A stretch of 52,648 bases of DNA from Ferrovibrio terrae_B. GTDB taxonomy: Bacteria; Pseudomonadota; Alphaproteobacteria; Ferrovibrionales; Ferrovibrionaceae. Numbering within the stretch: the stretch's first letter is position 1; every line of letters begins with the position of its first letter. The position numbers were made by a program, and so were the translations under genes. Where the stretch lies: positions 1-52,648 of the forward strand of contig NZ_CALRUC010000016.1 of NCBI RefSeq assembly GCF_943371255.1. Reading direction: 5' to 3'. The notes under the pieces are model-generated. The model saw only the letters and a list, made by a program, of their open reading frames with translations. It had not been told where the DNA came from and ran no database searches. Below, piece by piece: positions 45,750 through 52,648 of the stretch.

Positions 45750-46343
45750 TCAGCGGCTGCGTGGAATCTCAATACTTTTTAGCTGGCTGGCAAAAGATTT
45801 ATTGTCGGCTCCACTCGGTTGTGAGGAAGCAAATTCAACTGCAATTAACCACCAAGCCCAAACGGCTGCATCTTCAGCGGCACGATGCGGGGGAGTTGGG
45901 GCATGCTCATGCATGATTTGGAGATGTTCTGGTGGGACGTTCCAAAACCCCAGTCGGTTTTGAACGACTTCTTCGCTTGTTGCGGTAAGAATGGTGAATG
46001 AGGGCTCCGTGCGGGCTTCCGCATACAATTGCTTGAGCCACTGAACGTCGGCCCCAGTCGCGCCAGTATCGAGAACAACCGCCACATTCTCGAGTTCATT
46101 ATTGATGTAACGACAGACGTCGGATGGAAGATGGCCCTGTGACCGGAGAAGATCCAAAGTCACGCCATGAATGTGCTGTGCGTTTTGATCCCAAGCGCAT
46201 GTTTCCAGCCATTTGTCCGGCGGCGCCACGAGGATTGAGTTCATCCGAACAGAAATGCCCTCTTGGCGTGCCCAGCCAATCTCTACCGGAAACCCGGAGA
46301 TCAAACTGGAAGCTTCCAGGTCCATAAATACAGGATCAGACAT
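45750..46343 (-). CDS. DEDDh-type 3'-5' exonuclease in the tni module
   Basis: 197 aa. Exonuclease motifs are visible: D8/E10 (FMDLEASSL, motif I), an Asp in VLDTGATGADVQWL (D92 or D99, motif II) and H153-x4-D158 (PHRAAEDA, motif III), all catalytic residues present. The EIGWA segment resembles RNase T/Rv2179c-like enzymes. It is the outermost gene on the right end, upstream of tniA on the same strand with a 131-bp gap. It is not a standard part of Tn5053 or Tn7; a role in processing transposition intermediates or host interaction is speculation. Confidence 0.85.
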   Translation of the reverse strand: MSDPVFMDLEASSLISGFPVEIGWARQEGISVRMNSILVAPPDKWLETCAWDQNAQHIHGVTLDLLRSQGHLPSDVCRYINNELENVAVVLDTGATGADVQWLKQLYAEARTEPSFTILTATSEEVVQNRLGFWNVPPEHLQIMHEHAPTPPHRAAEDAAVWAWWLIAVEFASSQPSGADNKSFASQLKSIEIPRSR

Positions 46344-46568
46344 AATGTTAGCTTGGGCTGCCCGGTGCTGGCTGTCACGATAAATACCGGAGGCGGAGAT
46401 AACGTTGGGAAATCGCGGAAAAATGTTAGAATCGACGGGTAGTTATCCCAAAGATGAAGGGAATAGCGAGTAATCCCTTCGGCATGAAGGATTTAATGGA
46501 GATGGATAAATCCCCCAAGGCATTGAAAAAACTTTATAATTTATTGAAGGGGTTATCGTGCCGTGTCA
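46344..46568. other. Right terminal region of the transposon
   Basis: 225 bp without a credible gene, visibly A/T-rich. It holds the right-end repeat array and ends in the terminus CCGTGTCA. A short open frame starting at 46454 crosses the element boundary and is not credited. Confidence 0.7.
46454..46554 (-). repeat. Right-end transposase-binding repeats (4 sites)
   Basis: Read inward on the minus strand: 46544-46554 (AACCCCTTCAA), 46523-46533 (AGTTTTTTCAA, weakest), 46484-46494 (AAATCCTTCAT) and 46454-46464 (ATTCCCTTCAT). They share the CTTCA core and flanks with the left-end sites and face the opposite way, as expected for paired transposon ends. Spacings are 21, 39 and 30 bp. Confidence 0.72.
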
Positions 46569-46591
46569 GCCGCCCCAGCCAGTGCGGTTGT
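46569..46591. repeat. 23-bp direct repeat, right copy (element boundary)
   Basis: Exact copy of 22747-22769, lying immediately outside the right terminus CCGTGTCA. Removing the element and one copy would restore a short lrp-trxB intergenic region. Confidence 0.9.
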
Positions 46592-46846
46592 CGAGCCGAT
46601 CATCCGGCTGACTGCAGGCGGGTCATGCGCGAGCCCGCGAGATAAATGAATGCGGCCGCCCTATATCGAGTCATCACCAAACGAGTCGCGAGCCGATCTG
46701 TCACAACGCTGTCATTTGACGCAGGAGAAAAGCCCCGCCATTCCTGCCTTGAGGCTTTCCGGGGCGCCTTTGCCTTGCACCTGAACCGCCCGCTGTCATA
46801 ATCGGAAATCGCTCGTTTTTAGCCTATTCGCCGCGTCCGGAGTCGC
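46592..46846. other. Chromosomal region upstream of trxB
   Basis: 255 bp, originally contiguous with the lrp upstream region. It contains the inverted repeat AGCCG/CGGCT near its left edge and a terminator-like hairpin on the minus strand (next entry). No gene seen. Confidence 0.6.
46728..46765 (-). terminator. Possible minus-strand terminator upstream of trxB
   Basis: GCCCCG (46732-46737) pairs with CGGGGC (46760-46765), with an inner GCC/GGC pairing. Read on the minus strand the stem is followed by TTTT (complement of 46728-46731). No minus-strand gene feeds into it, so it may end an unannotated short antisense or small RNA, or be fortuitous. Confidence 0.35.
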
Positions 46847-47821
46847 ATGATCATGGCCACAACACATCGTACCAAGGTTCTCATTCTCGGTTCTGGTCCG
46901 GCCGGCCTGACGGCTGCGATTTATGCGGCGCGCGCCTCGCTGCAGCCGATCCTGGTGCATGGCCTGCAGCCCGGCGGCCAGCTCACCATCACCACGGATG
47001 TCGAGAATTATCCCGGTTTCGCCCAGACCATCCAGGGCCCATGGCTGATGGAGCAGATGGAGGCGCAGGCCAAGCATGTCGGCACCACCATCATCAATGA
47101 CTACATCACTGCGGTAGACCTCTCGCAGCGGCCGTTCGTCGCCAAGGGCGATGGCGGCGACACCTACATTGCCGACACACTGATCATCGCCACCGGCGCC
47201 CAGGCCAAGTGGCTCGGCCTGCCCAGCGAACAGACCTACCAGGGCTTCGGCGTGTCGGCCTGTGCCACCTGTGACGGTTTCTTCTATCGCGGCAAGAAGG
47301 TGGTCGTGGTCGGCGGCGGCAACACCGCCGTGGAAGAGGCGCTGTATCTGACCAACCATGCCACCGAGGTGGTGCTGGTGCATCGTCGCGACAGCTTCCG
47401 CGCCGAAAAGATCCTGCAGCAGCGCCTGTTCGCCAATCCGAAGATCACCGTGATCTGGGATCATGTGGTGGACGAGATTCTGGGCGCCGAAGGGCAGGGC
47501 GTCACCGGCGTGCGGCTGAAACATGCCAAGACCGGTGCGACCCAGGACGTCGCCACCGATGGCGTGTTCGTCGCCATCGGCCATACGCCGAACACCGAAC
47601 TGTTCAAGGGGCAGCTGCCCCTCGACTCAGAAGGCTATCTGACCACCAAGCCGGGTACCACGCAGACTACAGTGGCCGGTGTGTTTGCCGCCGGCGACGT
47701 ACAGGACAAGATCTATCGCCAGGCGGTCACTGCCGCCGGCACCGGTTGCATGGCGGCGTTGGAGGCCGAGAAATTCATCGCGCATCATGCGCATTCGGAG
47801 GCAGCTGAGGCAGCCGACTAA
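46847..47821 (+). CDS. trxB: Thioredoxin reductase
   Basis: 324-aa NADPH-dependent flavoprotein. The FAD motif GSGPAGLTAAIYAARA is N-terminal, the redox-active pair is C139/C142 (CATC), the NADPH motif is GGGNTAVEEALYL, and the C-terminal FAD segment is GVFAAGDVQDKIYRQAVTAAGTG. The start may be 46847 or the in-frame ATG 46853. LysR follows after 33 bp. Confidence 0.98.
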   Translation: MIMATTHRTKVLILGSGPAGLTAAIYAARASLQPILVHGLQPGGQLTITTDVENYPGFAQTIQGPWLMEQMEAQAKHVGTTIINDYITAVDLSQRPFVAKGDGGDTYIADTLIIATGAQAKWLGLPSEQTYQGFGVSACATCDGFFYRGKKVVVVGGGNTAVEEALYLTNHATEVVLVHRRDSFRAEKILQQRLFANPKITVIWDHVVDEILGAEGQGVTGVRLKHAKTGATQDVATDGVFVAIGHTPNTELFKGQLPLDSEGYLTTKPGTTQTTVAGVFAAGDVQDKIYRQAVTAAGTGCMAALEAEKFIAHHAHSEAAEAAD

Positions 47822-47854
47822 ACGCAGCTGCAACTGCGTTCATAAGGGGGAACT

Positions 47855-48751
47855 ATGTCGGCGCTTGATTGGGACAAGCTGCGCATTTTTCATGCGGTGG
47901 CCGAGGCCGGCAGTTTGACTCATGCCGGCGAGTCACTGGGCTTGAGCCAGTCGGCGGTCAGCCGCCAGATCGGGGCGCTTGAGACCCAACTGAATGCCAC
48001 GCTGTTCCATCGCCATGCGCGTGGCCTGATCCTGACCGAACAGGGTGAACTGCTGTATCGCACGGCGCGCGACATCTTTGCCCGCCTGGCGGTGACCGAG
48101 GCGATGATCGCCGATGCCAAGGACAAGCCCTCGGGCGAGCTTTGCGTCACCACCACTGTGGCCTTTGGCACCGTCTGGCTGGCGCCGCGGCTGAAGGAAT
48201 TCATGGATCTGTATCCCGATATCCGCATCGAGATGGTGGTGGATGACCGCGAGCTCGACCTTTCGATGCGTGAAGCGGATGTGGCGATCCGCATGTGGAA
48301 GCCGACCCAGGCCGACCTGATTCACCGCAAGCTGCTGACCGTGCATAACCATGTCTACGCCTCGGTGGACTATGTCACGCGTTTCGGTGCACCGCAGACC
48401 ATCGAGGATCTGGATCGTCATCACCTGATCGTCTATGGCGAAGAGGCGCCGGCGCATTTCAACAACATCAACTGGCTGCTCAAGGTCGGAGATCCGGTTG
48501 CGCCGCGCGATCCGATCCTGACGGTGAACAACGTCTATGGCGTGATGCAGTCGGTCGCCAGTGGTCTCGGTATCGCGGCGTTGCCTGACTATATGGTGGA
48601 GGGCAATCCGCGCATCGTGCGCGTGATGCCAAATATTGACGGACCCAGTTTCGACACTTACCTCGTTTATCCCGAGGAGCTGCGGAACACCAAGCGTCTT
48701 GCGGTGTTCCGCGATTTCCTTCTGCGCAAGGTCGCCGACTGGCGCTACTGA
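47855..48751 (+). CDS. LysR family transcriptional regulator
   Basis: 298 aa with a classic N-terminal HTH (WDKLRIFHAVAEAGSLTHAGESLGLSQSAVSRQIGALE) and an effector-binding domain. In alphaproteobacteria a LysR gene of this type commonly follows trxB. Target unknown; GGGGAA precedes the start. The histidine kinase gene starts 2 bp after its stop. Confidence 0.95.
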   Translation: MSALDWDKLRIFHAVAEAGSLTHAGESLGLSQSAVSRQIGALETQLNATLFHRHARGLILTEQGELLYRTARDIFARLAVTEAMIADAKDKPSGELCVTTTVAFGTVWLAPRLKEFMDLYPDIRIEMVVDDRELDLSMREADVAIRMWKPTQADLIHRKLLTVHNHVYASVDYVTRFGAPQTIEDLDRHHLIVYGEEAPAHFNNINWLLKVGDPVAPRDPILTVNNVYGVMQSVASGLGIAALPDYMVEGNPRIVRVMPNIDGPSFDTYLVYPEELRNTKRLAVFRDFLLRKVADWRY

Positions 48752-48753
48752 AG

Positions 48754-50955
48754 ATGCCTTTTCAATCAGATCTGCCGAGCGGTCCGGCACGACGCAATGA
48801 GTTGCTGGTGCGCGTGCGTCGCCCGCTCGACATGGCGCTGCAGGTACTGGCCGCCGTGGCCGTCGTTTTTCTGCTGGATGATTATATTGCCGGTGATCTG
48901 CGGTTTGGGTATCTCGGTGCCACGATCCTGGTGGTCGGCCTGCAGTTTTTCACGCACCGGCAGTTCATGGCGGACCGTGCGCGCCGCAGCCATCCTGGAA
49001 TGTGGCGTGCGCGGCTGATCGCGGTCTATGGCCTGAATGGCGCCCTGTTCGGGGTGACGGCGGCTACCATCGTCCGGCTGCCTTACGAGGCGGCCCCGTT
49101 GCTGGCCCTGCTTTGCGTGCTGGGCATGATCGTTTCGGTGAGCCTCACCGTGGCTGTGCAACTCGCCGTGTCAGGGATTGTGATTGCGCTCGCCATCCTG
49201 CCTTCGGTTGGCATCCTGCTGCTGGGCGGCACACCCGATCAGCGCCTGCTGGCCGGTGCCGGCCTGATCGTGATGGTGCTGCTGTTCAGTTTTTCTCACC
49301 GGCTCAACCGCTACTTCAGGCGCACCACCGATCTGGTAGAACGTCTGCGCCTCATGCTGCAGGATCGCACGCGTAGCAGCGCCGATGCCGAGGCTGCCGA
49401 GCGGCGCCTGCGCTCTATTCTCGACACGGCACCATTCCCGATCGTGGTGGCGCGCCGCAGTGATGGGGCTTTTCTCTACAGCAACCGTCCAGCGGCAGAA
49501 CTGTTTGGCATCAGGGATGGTGGCCCGCTAGCTGGACCGCGCTATGTGCTCGATCCTGCGCATCATGCGCGCATTTTCAATACCGATGACGTGCAGCCCG
49601 AGGAAGAATTTCAGATTGCCACCGTACAGGGACGGGCGATCTGGGCGACCATGGCCGCCGTGCCGATGCAGTATGGCGATGAGGCTGCAGCGCTGGTGGT
49701 GGTCAACGACATCACCGCGAAAAAAGCTTCGGAAGAAAAACTACGCCAGGCCGAACAGCGCCTCAGCGATGCGCTGGCAGTCGCGCCCGATGGTGTTGCC
49801 CTCTTCGACAGCGATGAGCGCATGCTGGTCTGTAATCCGGCCTATGCCGCGATCATCGGCGTCCCGCTGGCGACTATTTCCGGTATGACCCACCGGGAAA
49901 TCTGTCAGGCATCGGTGCGCGATCGCCCGGCGCCCAATGCGGCCGGCGTGCACACGGATTACGACGAATGGGTCGCCACCCGCATGCGTACGTTCAGCGA
50001 AGGTCGCAGCGAGCCGCATATCTTCTACGACACCCGCGACCGCCGCTGGCTGCAGATTCGTGATTTCCGCCTCGAATCCGGCGGCACTGCCTCACTGGTC
50101 ACCGATATCTCCTTGCTCAAGCGCAGCGAACGCGAACTGCGCGAGACCAACGAAACCCTGGCGGCCCGCACCGAGACGCTGGAGACCGCACGCAAGGCCG
50201 CGATCAAGGCCCACCAGGACGCGGAATATGCCAACCGGGCCAAGAGCCAGTTCCTCGCCCATATGAGTCATGAGCTGCGCACGCCCCTGAATGCCATTAT
50301 CGGATTTTCCGAAATCATGGCGCTGCAACTGCTCGGCGCTTCAGGCGTGCCGCAATACGATCGTTACGCCAACGATATTCTGGCTGCCGGCCGCCATCTG
50401 CTGGCGGTGATCGACGACATCCTCGACCTGTCCAAGGTCGAGGCCGGCAAGATGAAACTGGTGGCCGAGCAGGTGTCATGGGACCGCCTGTTCCAGGACT
50501 GCATGACCCTGCTGCGCCCGCTCGCCGCCGACCGCATGGTGACGCTGCAGACCGAGCCGGCGCCGGAAGGTGCCACGATCTATGCCGATGAGCGGCTGGC
50601 CAAGCAGATGCTGGTTAACCTGCTCTCGAATGCCGTGAAATATACGCCGTCCGGCGGATATGCGCGTGTCAGCCTGCAGACCGACCGCACCGGCGCCGCC
50701 ATCATCGAGGTCACCGACACTGGTGTCGGCATGGATCAGGCTGATGTGCAGAAGGCCATGGAGCCGTTTGGACGCATCGATTCGGCACTGGTCTCGCAGA
50801 TGCGTGGCACGGGCCTTGGTCTACCACTGGTCAAAGCGCTGATCGAACTGCATGGCGGCAGGCTGGAAATCGACTCCATGCCCGGGCGCGGCACCACGGT
50901 ACGCCTGCATTTTCCGCCCCCGCCGGCGCTGGTGGGCGCAGGAATAAGCGCTTGA
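48754..50955 (+). CDS. Membrane PAS sensor histidine kinase
   Basis: 733 aa. Residues about 20-190 contain five or six membrane segments; two PAS-like domains follow (about 215-325 and 330-450, e.g. FPIVVARRSDGAFLYSNRPAAELFG). A coiled coil leads into HisKA with H506 (HMSHELRTPLNAIIGF) and an HATPase domain (NLLSNAVKYTPSGG, DTGVGM, GTGLGLPLV). No receiver domain is fused and no response regulator is adjacent. It starts 2 bp after the LysR stop, so it is probably in the same transcript. Signal unknown. Confidence 0.92.
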   Translation: MPFQSDLPSGPARRNELLVRVRRPLDMALQVLAAVAVVFLLDDYIAGDLRFGYLGATILVVGLQFFTHRQFMADRARRSHPGMWRARLIAVYGLNGALFGVTAATIVRLPYEAAPLLALLCVLGMIVSVSLTVAVQLAVSGIVIALAILPSVGILLLGGTPDQRLLAGAGLIVMVLLFSFSHRLNRYFRRTTDLVERLRLMLQDRTRSSADAEAAERRLRSILDTAPFPIVVARRSDGAFLYSNRPAAELFGIRDGGPLAGPRYVLDPAHHARIFNTDDVQPEEEFQIATVQGRAIWATMAAVPMQYGDEAAALVVVNDITAKKASEEKLRQAEQRLSDALAVAPDGVALFDSDERMLVCNPAYAAIIGVPLATISGMTHREICQASVRDRPAPNAAGVHTDYDEWVATRMRTFSEGRSEPHIFYDTRDRRWLQIRDFRLESGGTASLVTDISLLKRSERELRETNETLAARTETLETARKAAIKAHQDAEYANRAKSQFLAHMSHELRTPLNAIIGFSEIMALQLLGASGVPQYDRYANDILAAGRHLLAVIDDILDLSKVEAGKMKLVAEQVSWDRLFQDCMTLLRPLAADRMVTLQTEPAPEGATIYADERLAKQMLVNLLSNAVKYTPSGGYARVSLQTDRTGAAIIEVTDTGVGMDQADVQKAMEPFGRIDSALVSQMRGTGLGLPLVKALIELHGGRLEIDSMPGRGTTVRLHFPPPPALVGAGISA

Positions 50956-51018
50956 GTCGTATGAGTTTACCAGTCGAATCTAGTTATGCACCGTTCGCAT
51001 GGCTGAGTTGAGAATTCA

Positions 51019-51213
51019 ATGGATACTCAAATGAGTCACCAGGCGGTACATCATTGCCTGTCAGATGTTGCGTCGCAGCATCTTCCGGTTTTTGGCTTCG
51101 GCCAGAAACTTTGGCCGCTGCAGCTCCCCCGCTGCTTCGGTCAGTCCGCGCGTCTCGCGCGGAGCCTCCCTGTTAAGACTTTGCCGGCCTGGTTTCCAGG
51201 CCGGCTTTTTTTT
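51019..51213 (+). ncRNA. Candidate structured small RNA ending in a strong terminator
   Basis: The gap between the kinase and the convergent HAD gene contains, in order, hairpins AGATG/CATCT (51063-51083), TGGC-TTCG-GCCA with a UUCG tetraloop (51093-51104), GCAGC/GCTGC (51120-51135), CCGCGCG/CGCGCGG (51146-51162) and the terminator at 51183-51213. Five consecutive stems then a terminator suggest a stable RNA or a long structured 3' UTR of the kinase mRNA. No known RNA family is recognised, and the 5' end is a guess. Confidence 0.42.
51183..51213 (+). terminator. Strong intrinsic terminator
   Basis: A perfect 10-bp stem GCCGGCCTGG/CCAGGCCGGC with a 3-nt loop followed by eight T residues (51206-51213). 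It terminates plus-strand transcription from the kinase or from the candidate RNA; read the other way there is no T-run. Confidence 0.93.
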
Positions 51214-51217
51214 GTCT

Positions 51218-51865
51218 TCAGGCCAGAAGCAGTGCCGGCAGCGCAGTCATGTCGCGGAACACCCGGCAGCCCAGTGCGGTAAAAGCCTCGTCATCGCCCG
51301 CCGGCCGATAGGCAAACACCGTCATGCCGGCACGGATGCCGGCGGTAGCCCCGGGCAGGCTGTCTTCGATGACGGCGCAGCCGGCAGGTAGATGGCCGCC
51401 CATCTGCGCGGCGGCGAAGTGGAACAGGTCCGGGTGCGGTTTGCCACGCTCGACCTGCTGGGCGCTGAAAATATGCGGGCCGAAATGGTGGCTGAGACGG
51501 CAGAGCTCTAGGCTGAGGGCGATCTTGTCGAGTTCTGAGGATGACGCGACGCATTTGCGTGCGGCCACGGCTTCCAGCATGGCCGGCACGCCGGCGATGG
51601 GCTGCAGCTCGCTGCGCAGGCGACGATAGGTCTCGGCCTGCAGGTCATCTTCGAAGCCGGCGGGCAGGACGAGGCCGTATCTGTCGCGCAGCAGGGTAAA
51701 ACAGCTCGGCAGGCTCAGCCCGGTCAGGGCATGGGCGAGGCGCGCCTCGTCGACCTCGGGCGGCAGGCCATAAGGCTGCAATTTTTCGTAGAAGACACGA
51801 TTCGCCAACGGCTCGCTGTCCACCAGCGTGCCATCCATGTCGAAGATGATCAGGTCATAGGCCAT
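51218..51865 (-). CDS. HAD superfamily phosphatase (phosphoglycolate-phosphatase-like)
   Basis: 215 aa. Motif I DMDGTLVDSE, motif II SSSE (VASSSELDK), the lysine in VERGKPHPDLF and the acidic motif VIEDSLPGA mark a subclass IA HAD hydrolase, near phosphoglycolate phosphatase/beta-phosphoglucomutase. The substrate cannot be assigned. It is convergent with the terminator and lies 24 bp downstream of msrP on the same strand. Confidence 0.9.
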   Translation of the reverse strand: MAYDLIIFDMDGTLVDSEPLANRVFYEKLQPYGLPPEVDEARLAHALTGLSLPSCFTLLRDRYGLVLPAGFEDDLQAETYRRLRSELQPIAGVPAMLEAVAARKCVASSSELDKIALSLELCRLSHHFGPHIFSAQQVERGKPHPDLFHFAAAQMGGHLPAGCAVIEDSLPGATAGIRAGMTVFAYRPAGDDEAFTALGCRVFRDMTALPALLLA

Positions 51866-51889
51866 CCCATCGGGATAGCCAAAACCGCC

Positions 51890-52648
51890 TCACATGAAAA
51901 GCTTTTCGCTACCAAGGTTTTTGTACAGCTCGGCGACCTGCTCGCCATAGCCGTTATAGATCTGGGTCGGGATACGCTTGCCGGTGCCGATCACTTCCTC
52001 GGTGGCCTGGCTCCAGCGCGGATGCGCCACCATGGGATTGACGTTGGCCCAGAAGCCATACTCGTTATCGGCCAGTGCTTCCCAGAAAGTTTTTGGCCGC
52101 TTGTCGGTGAAGGTGAAGCGCACGATCGATTTCACCGACTTGAAACCGTATTTCCAAGGCACGGCGAGGCGCAGCGGCGCGCCATTCTGCCGCGGGATCG
52201 GCTTGCCATAGATGCCGGTGGCGATGAAGGCCAGTTCGTTGCGGGCCTCCTCGATGCTCAGGCCTTCGGTATAGGGCCAGGGATACCAGAACTGCTTCTG
52301 GCCGCTGGCCTCCTGCGGCCGCGAGAAGGTTTCCATCTTGAGATATTTGGCGCCCGACATCGGCTGGGCAAAATCGACCAGTGCCTTGAGCGGAAAGCCG
52401 CTCCACGGCACTGCCATGCTCCAGGCCTCGACACAGCGGAAGCGGTACAGCCGCTCTTCCAGCGGCAGCTTGCGGATCAGGTCTTCGGCATCGATGGTGA
52501 TCTCTTTCGCCACCATGCCGTCGATCTTCACCTGCCAGGGCTTGATGGTGAGCGCCTGTGCCGGCTTGACGATGTTCTTGGTGGTGCCGAATTCGTAGAA
52601 ATTATTGTAGCTGGTGGCGACCTTTTCCTCGGTCATGTCGCGGCCCAG
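51890..52648 (-). CDS. msrP: MsrP (YedY) methionine sulfoxide reductase catalytic subunit, N-terminus cut by window edge
   Basis: Periplasmic molybdoenzyme that repairs oxidised methionines. The visible 253 codons match the family closely: NNFYEFG, PLEERLYRFRCVEAWSMAVPWSGFPL with the Mo-ligand Cys in FRCVEAW, RQNGAPLRLAVPWKYGFKSVKSI and NVNPMVAHPRWSQATEE. The frame continues past position 52648; the first residues, including the expected Tat signal, are outside. An internal ATG at 52636 is not the true start. The heme partner msrQ would be expected next to it but is not seen. Confidence 0.95.
   Translation of the reverse strand: MGRDMTEEKVATSYNNFYEFGTTKNIVKPAQALTIKPWQVKIDGMVAKEITIDAEDLIRKLPLEERLYRFRCVEAWSMAVPWSGFPLKALVDFAQPMSGAKYLKMETFSRPQEASGQKQFWYPWPYTEGLSIEEARNELAFIATGIYGKPIPRQNGAPLRLAVPWKYGFKSVKSIVRFTFTDKRPKTFWEALADNEYGFWANVNPMVAHPRWSQATEEVIGTGKRIPTQIYNGYGEQVAELYKNLGSEKLFM

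Larger units (their letters stand above)
22770..46568. mobile_element. 23.8-kb Tn7/Tn5053-superfamily transposon carrying nitrate respiration
   Basis: The termini are TGTCACGCAC (22770) and, read inward from the right, TGACACGGCAC (46568). Each end has about four copies of an 11-bp motif of the form AATNCCTTCAW in matching orientation, consistent with TnsB/TniA binding sites. The right end encodes TniA, TniB, TniQ and accessory genes; the left end encodes a serine resolvase. No TnsA-like endonuclease is present, so cointegrate formation plus resolution is expected, as in Tn5053. The interior (24.2-40.1 kb) is a nitrate-respiration island. The insertion splits lrp from trxB. tni genes and both ends are visibly more A/T-rich than the cargo and the chromosome. 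A 23-bp direct repeat flanks both ends exactly. Confidence 0.85.

Noticed and set aside
40057..46568. A CRISPR array or Cas gene making this a CRISPR-associated transposon
   Set aside because: No repeated spacer-like units and no Cas12k or Cascade genes are present; only tniABQ and accessory genes were found.
22765..46573. Standard 5-bp target duplication of the transposon
   Set aside because: GTTGT on the left and GCCGC on the right are different, so no 5-bp duplication exists at the termini as drawn.
46454..46645. 63-codon frame at the right boundary
   Set aside because: It starts inside a binding repeat and crosses the right end of the element into chromosome.
51019..51282. 87-codon plus-strand frame after the kinase gene
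   Set aside because: It reads through the strong terminator and into the HAD gene on the other strand.

Overview
The window looks like a chromosomal segment of a GC-rich alphaproteobacterium, perhaps Rhodospirillales-like. The grounds are the style of its hrcA-grpE and dnaK-dnaJ proteins, the Lrp-trxB-LysR neighbourhood, and denitrifier-type narK1-narK2-narGHJI genes. I cannot name a species from sequence alone.

Layout. (1) 1-9.7 kb: heat-shock chaperone genes on the minus strand (hrcA, grpE, dnaK, dnaJ). They are interrupted by a CBS-domain histidine kinase and by a plus-strand block (rarD-like exporter, a nicotinamidase with a Tat-like signal, an AlkB-type dioxygenase). (2) 9.0-16.1 kb: an acetyltransferase, a stand-alone Ada N-domain/AraC regulator, a complete polyamine-type ABC importer operon, a TspO protein and a solute-binding protein. 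(3) 16.2-16.7 kb: tRNA-Gly(GCC) and tRNA-Glu(CTC), facing away from each other. (4) 17.0-22.1 kb: a five-gene plus-strand cluster of unknown function (radical SAM enzyme, two methyltransferases, two tandem GT25 glycosyltransferases). (5) 22.1-22.6 kb: an Lrp/AsnC regulator. (6) 22.77-46.57 kb: a 23.8-kb mobile element inserted between lrp and trxB. (7) 46.8-52.6 kb: trxB, a LysR regulator, a large membrane histidine kinase, a candidate structured RNA ending in a strong terminator, a HAD phosphatase and msrP (cut by the window edge).

The most notable object is the mobile element. At its right end lies a Tn7/Tn5053-superfamily transposition module: TniA-type DDE transposase, TniB AAA+ ATPase and TniQ, accompanied by a DEDDh exonuclease, an XRE regulator and a small divergent coiled-coil gene. 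At its left end lies a serine resolvase with a long C-terminal extension. Both ends carry about four copies of an AATNCCTTCAW-type motif, mostly spaced at multiples of roughly 20 bp, as expected for transposase-binding sites. The cargo is a self-contained nitrate-respiration island: mogA, a radical SAM/SPASM protein, an FNR/DNR-type regulator, narK1, narK2, narGHJI, a parvulin, a beta-carbonic anhydrase, nnrS, a cysteine-less CMD-family protein and a RIC/YtfE di-iron repair protein. Three perfect TTGAC-N4-ATCAA boxes sit at its divergent promoters. The element is bounded, flush with its TGTCA/TGACA termini, by a 23-bp exact direct repeat. That is far longer than the 5-bp duplication known for this transposase superfamily, and I cannot explain it.
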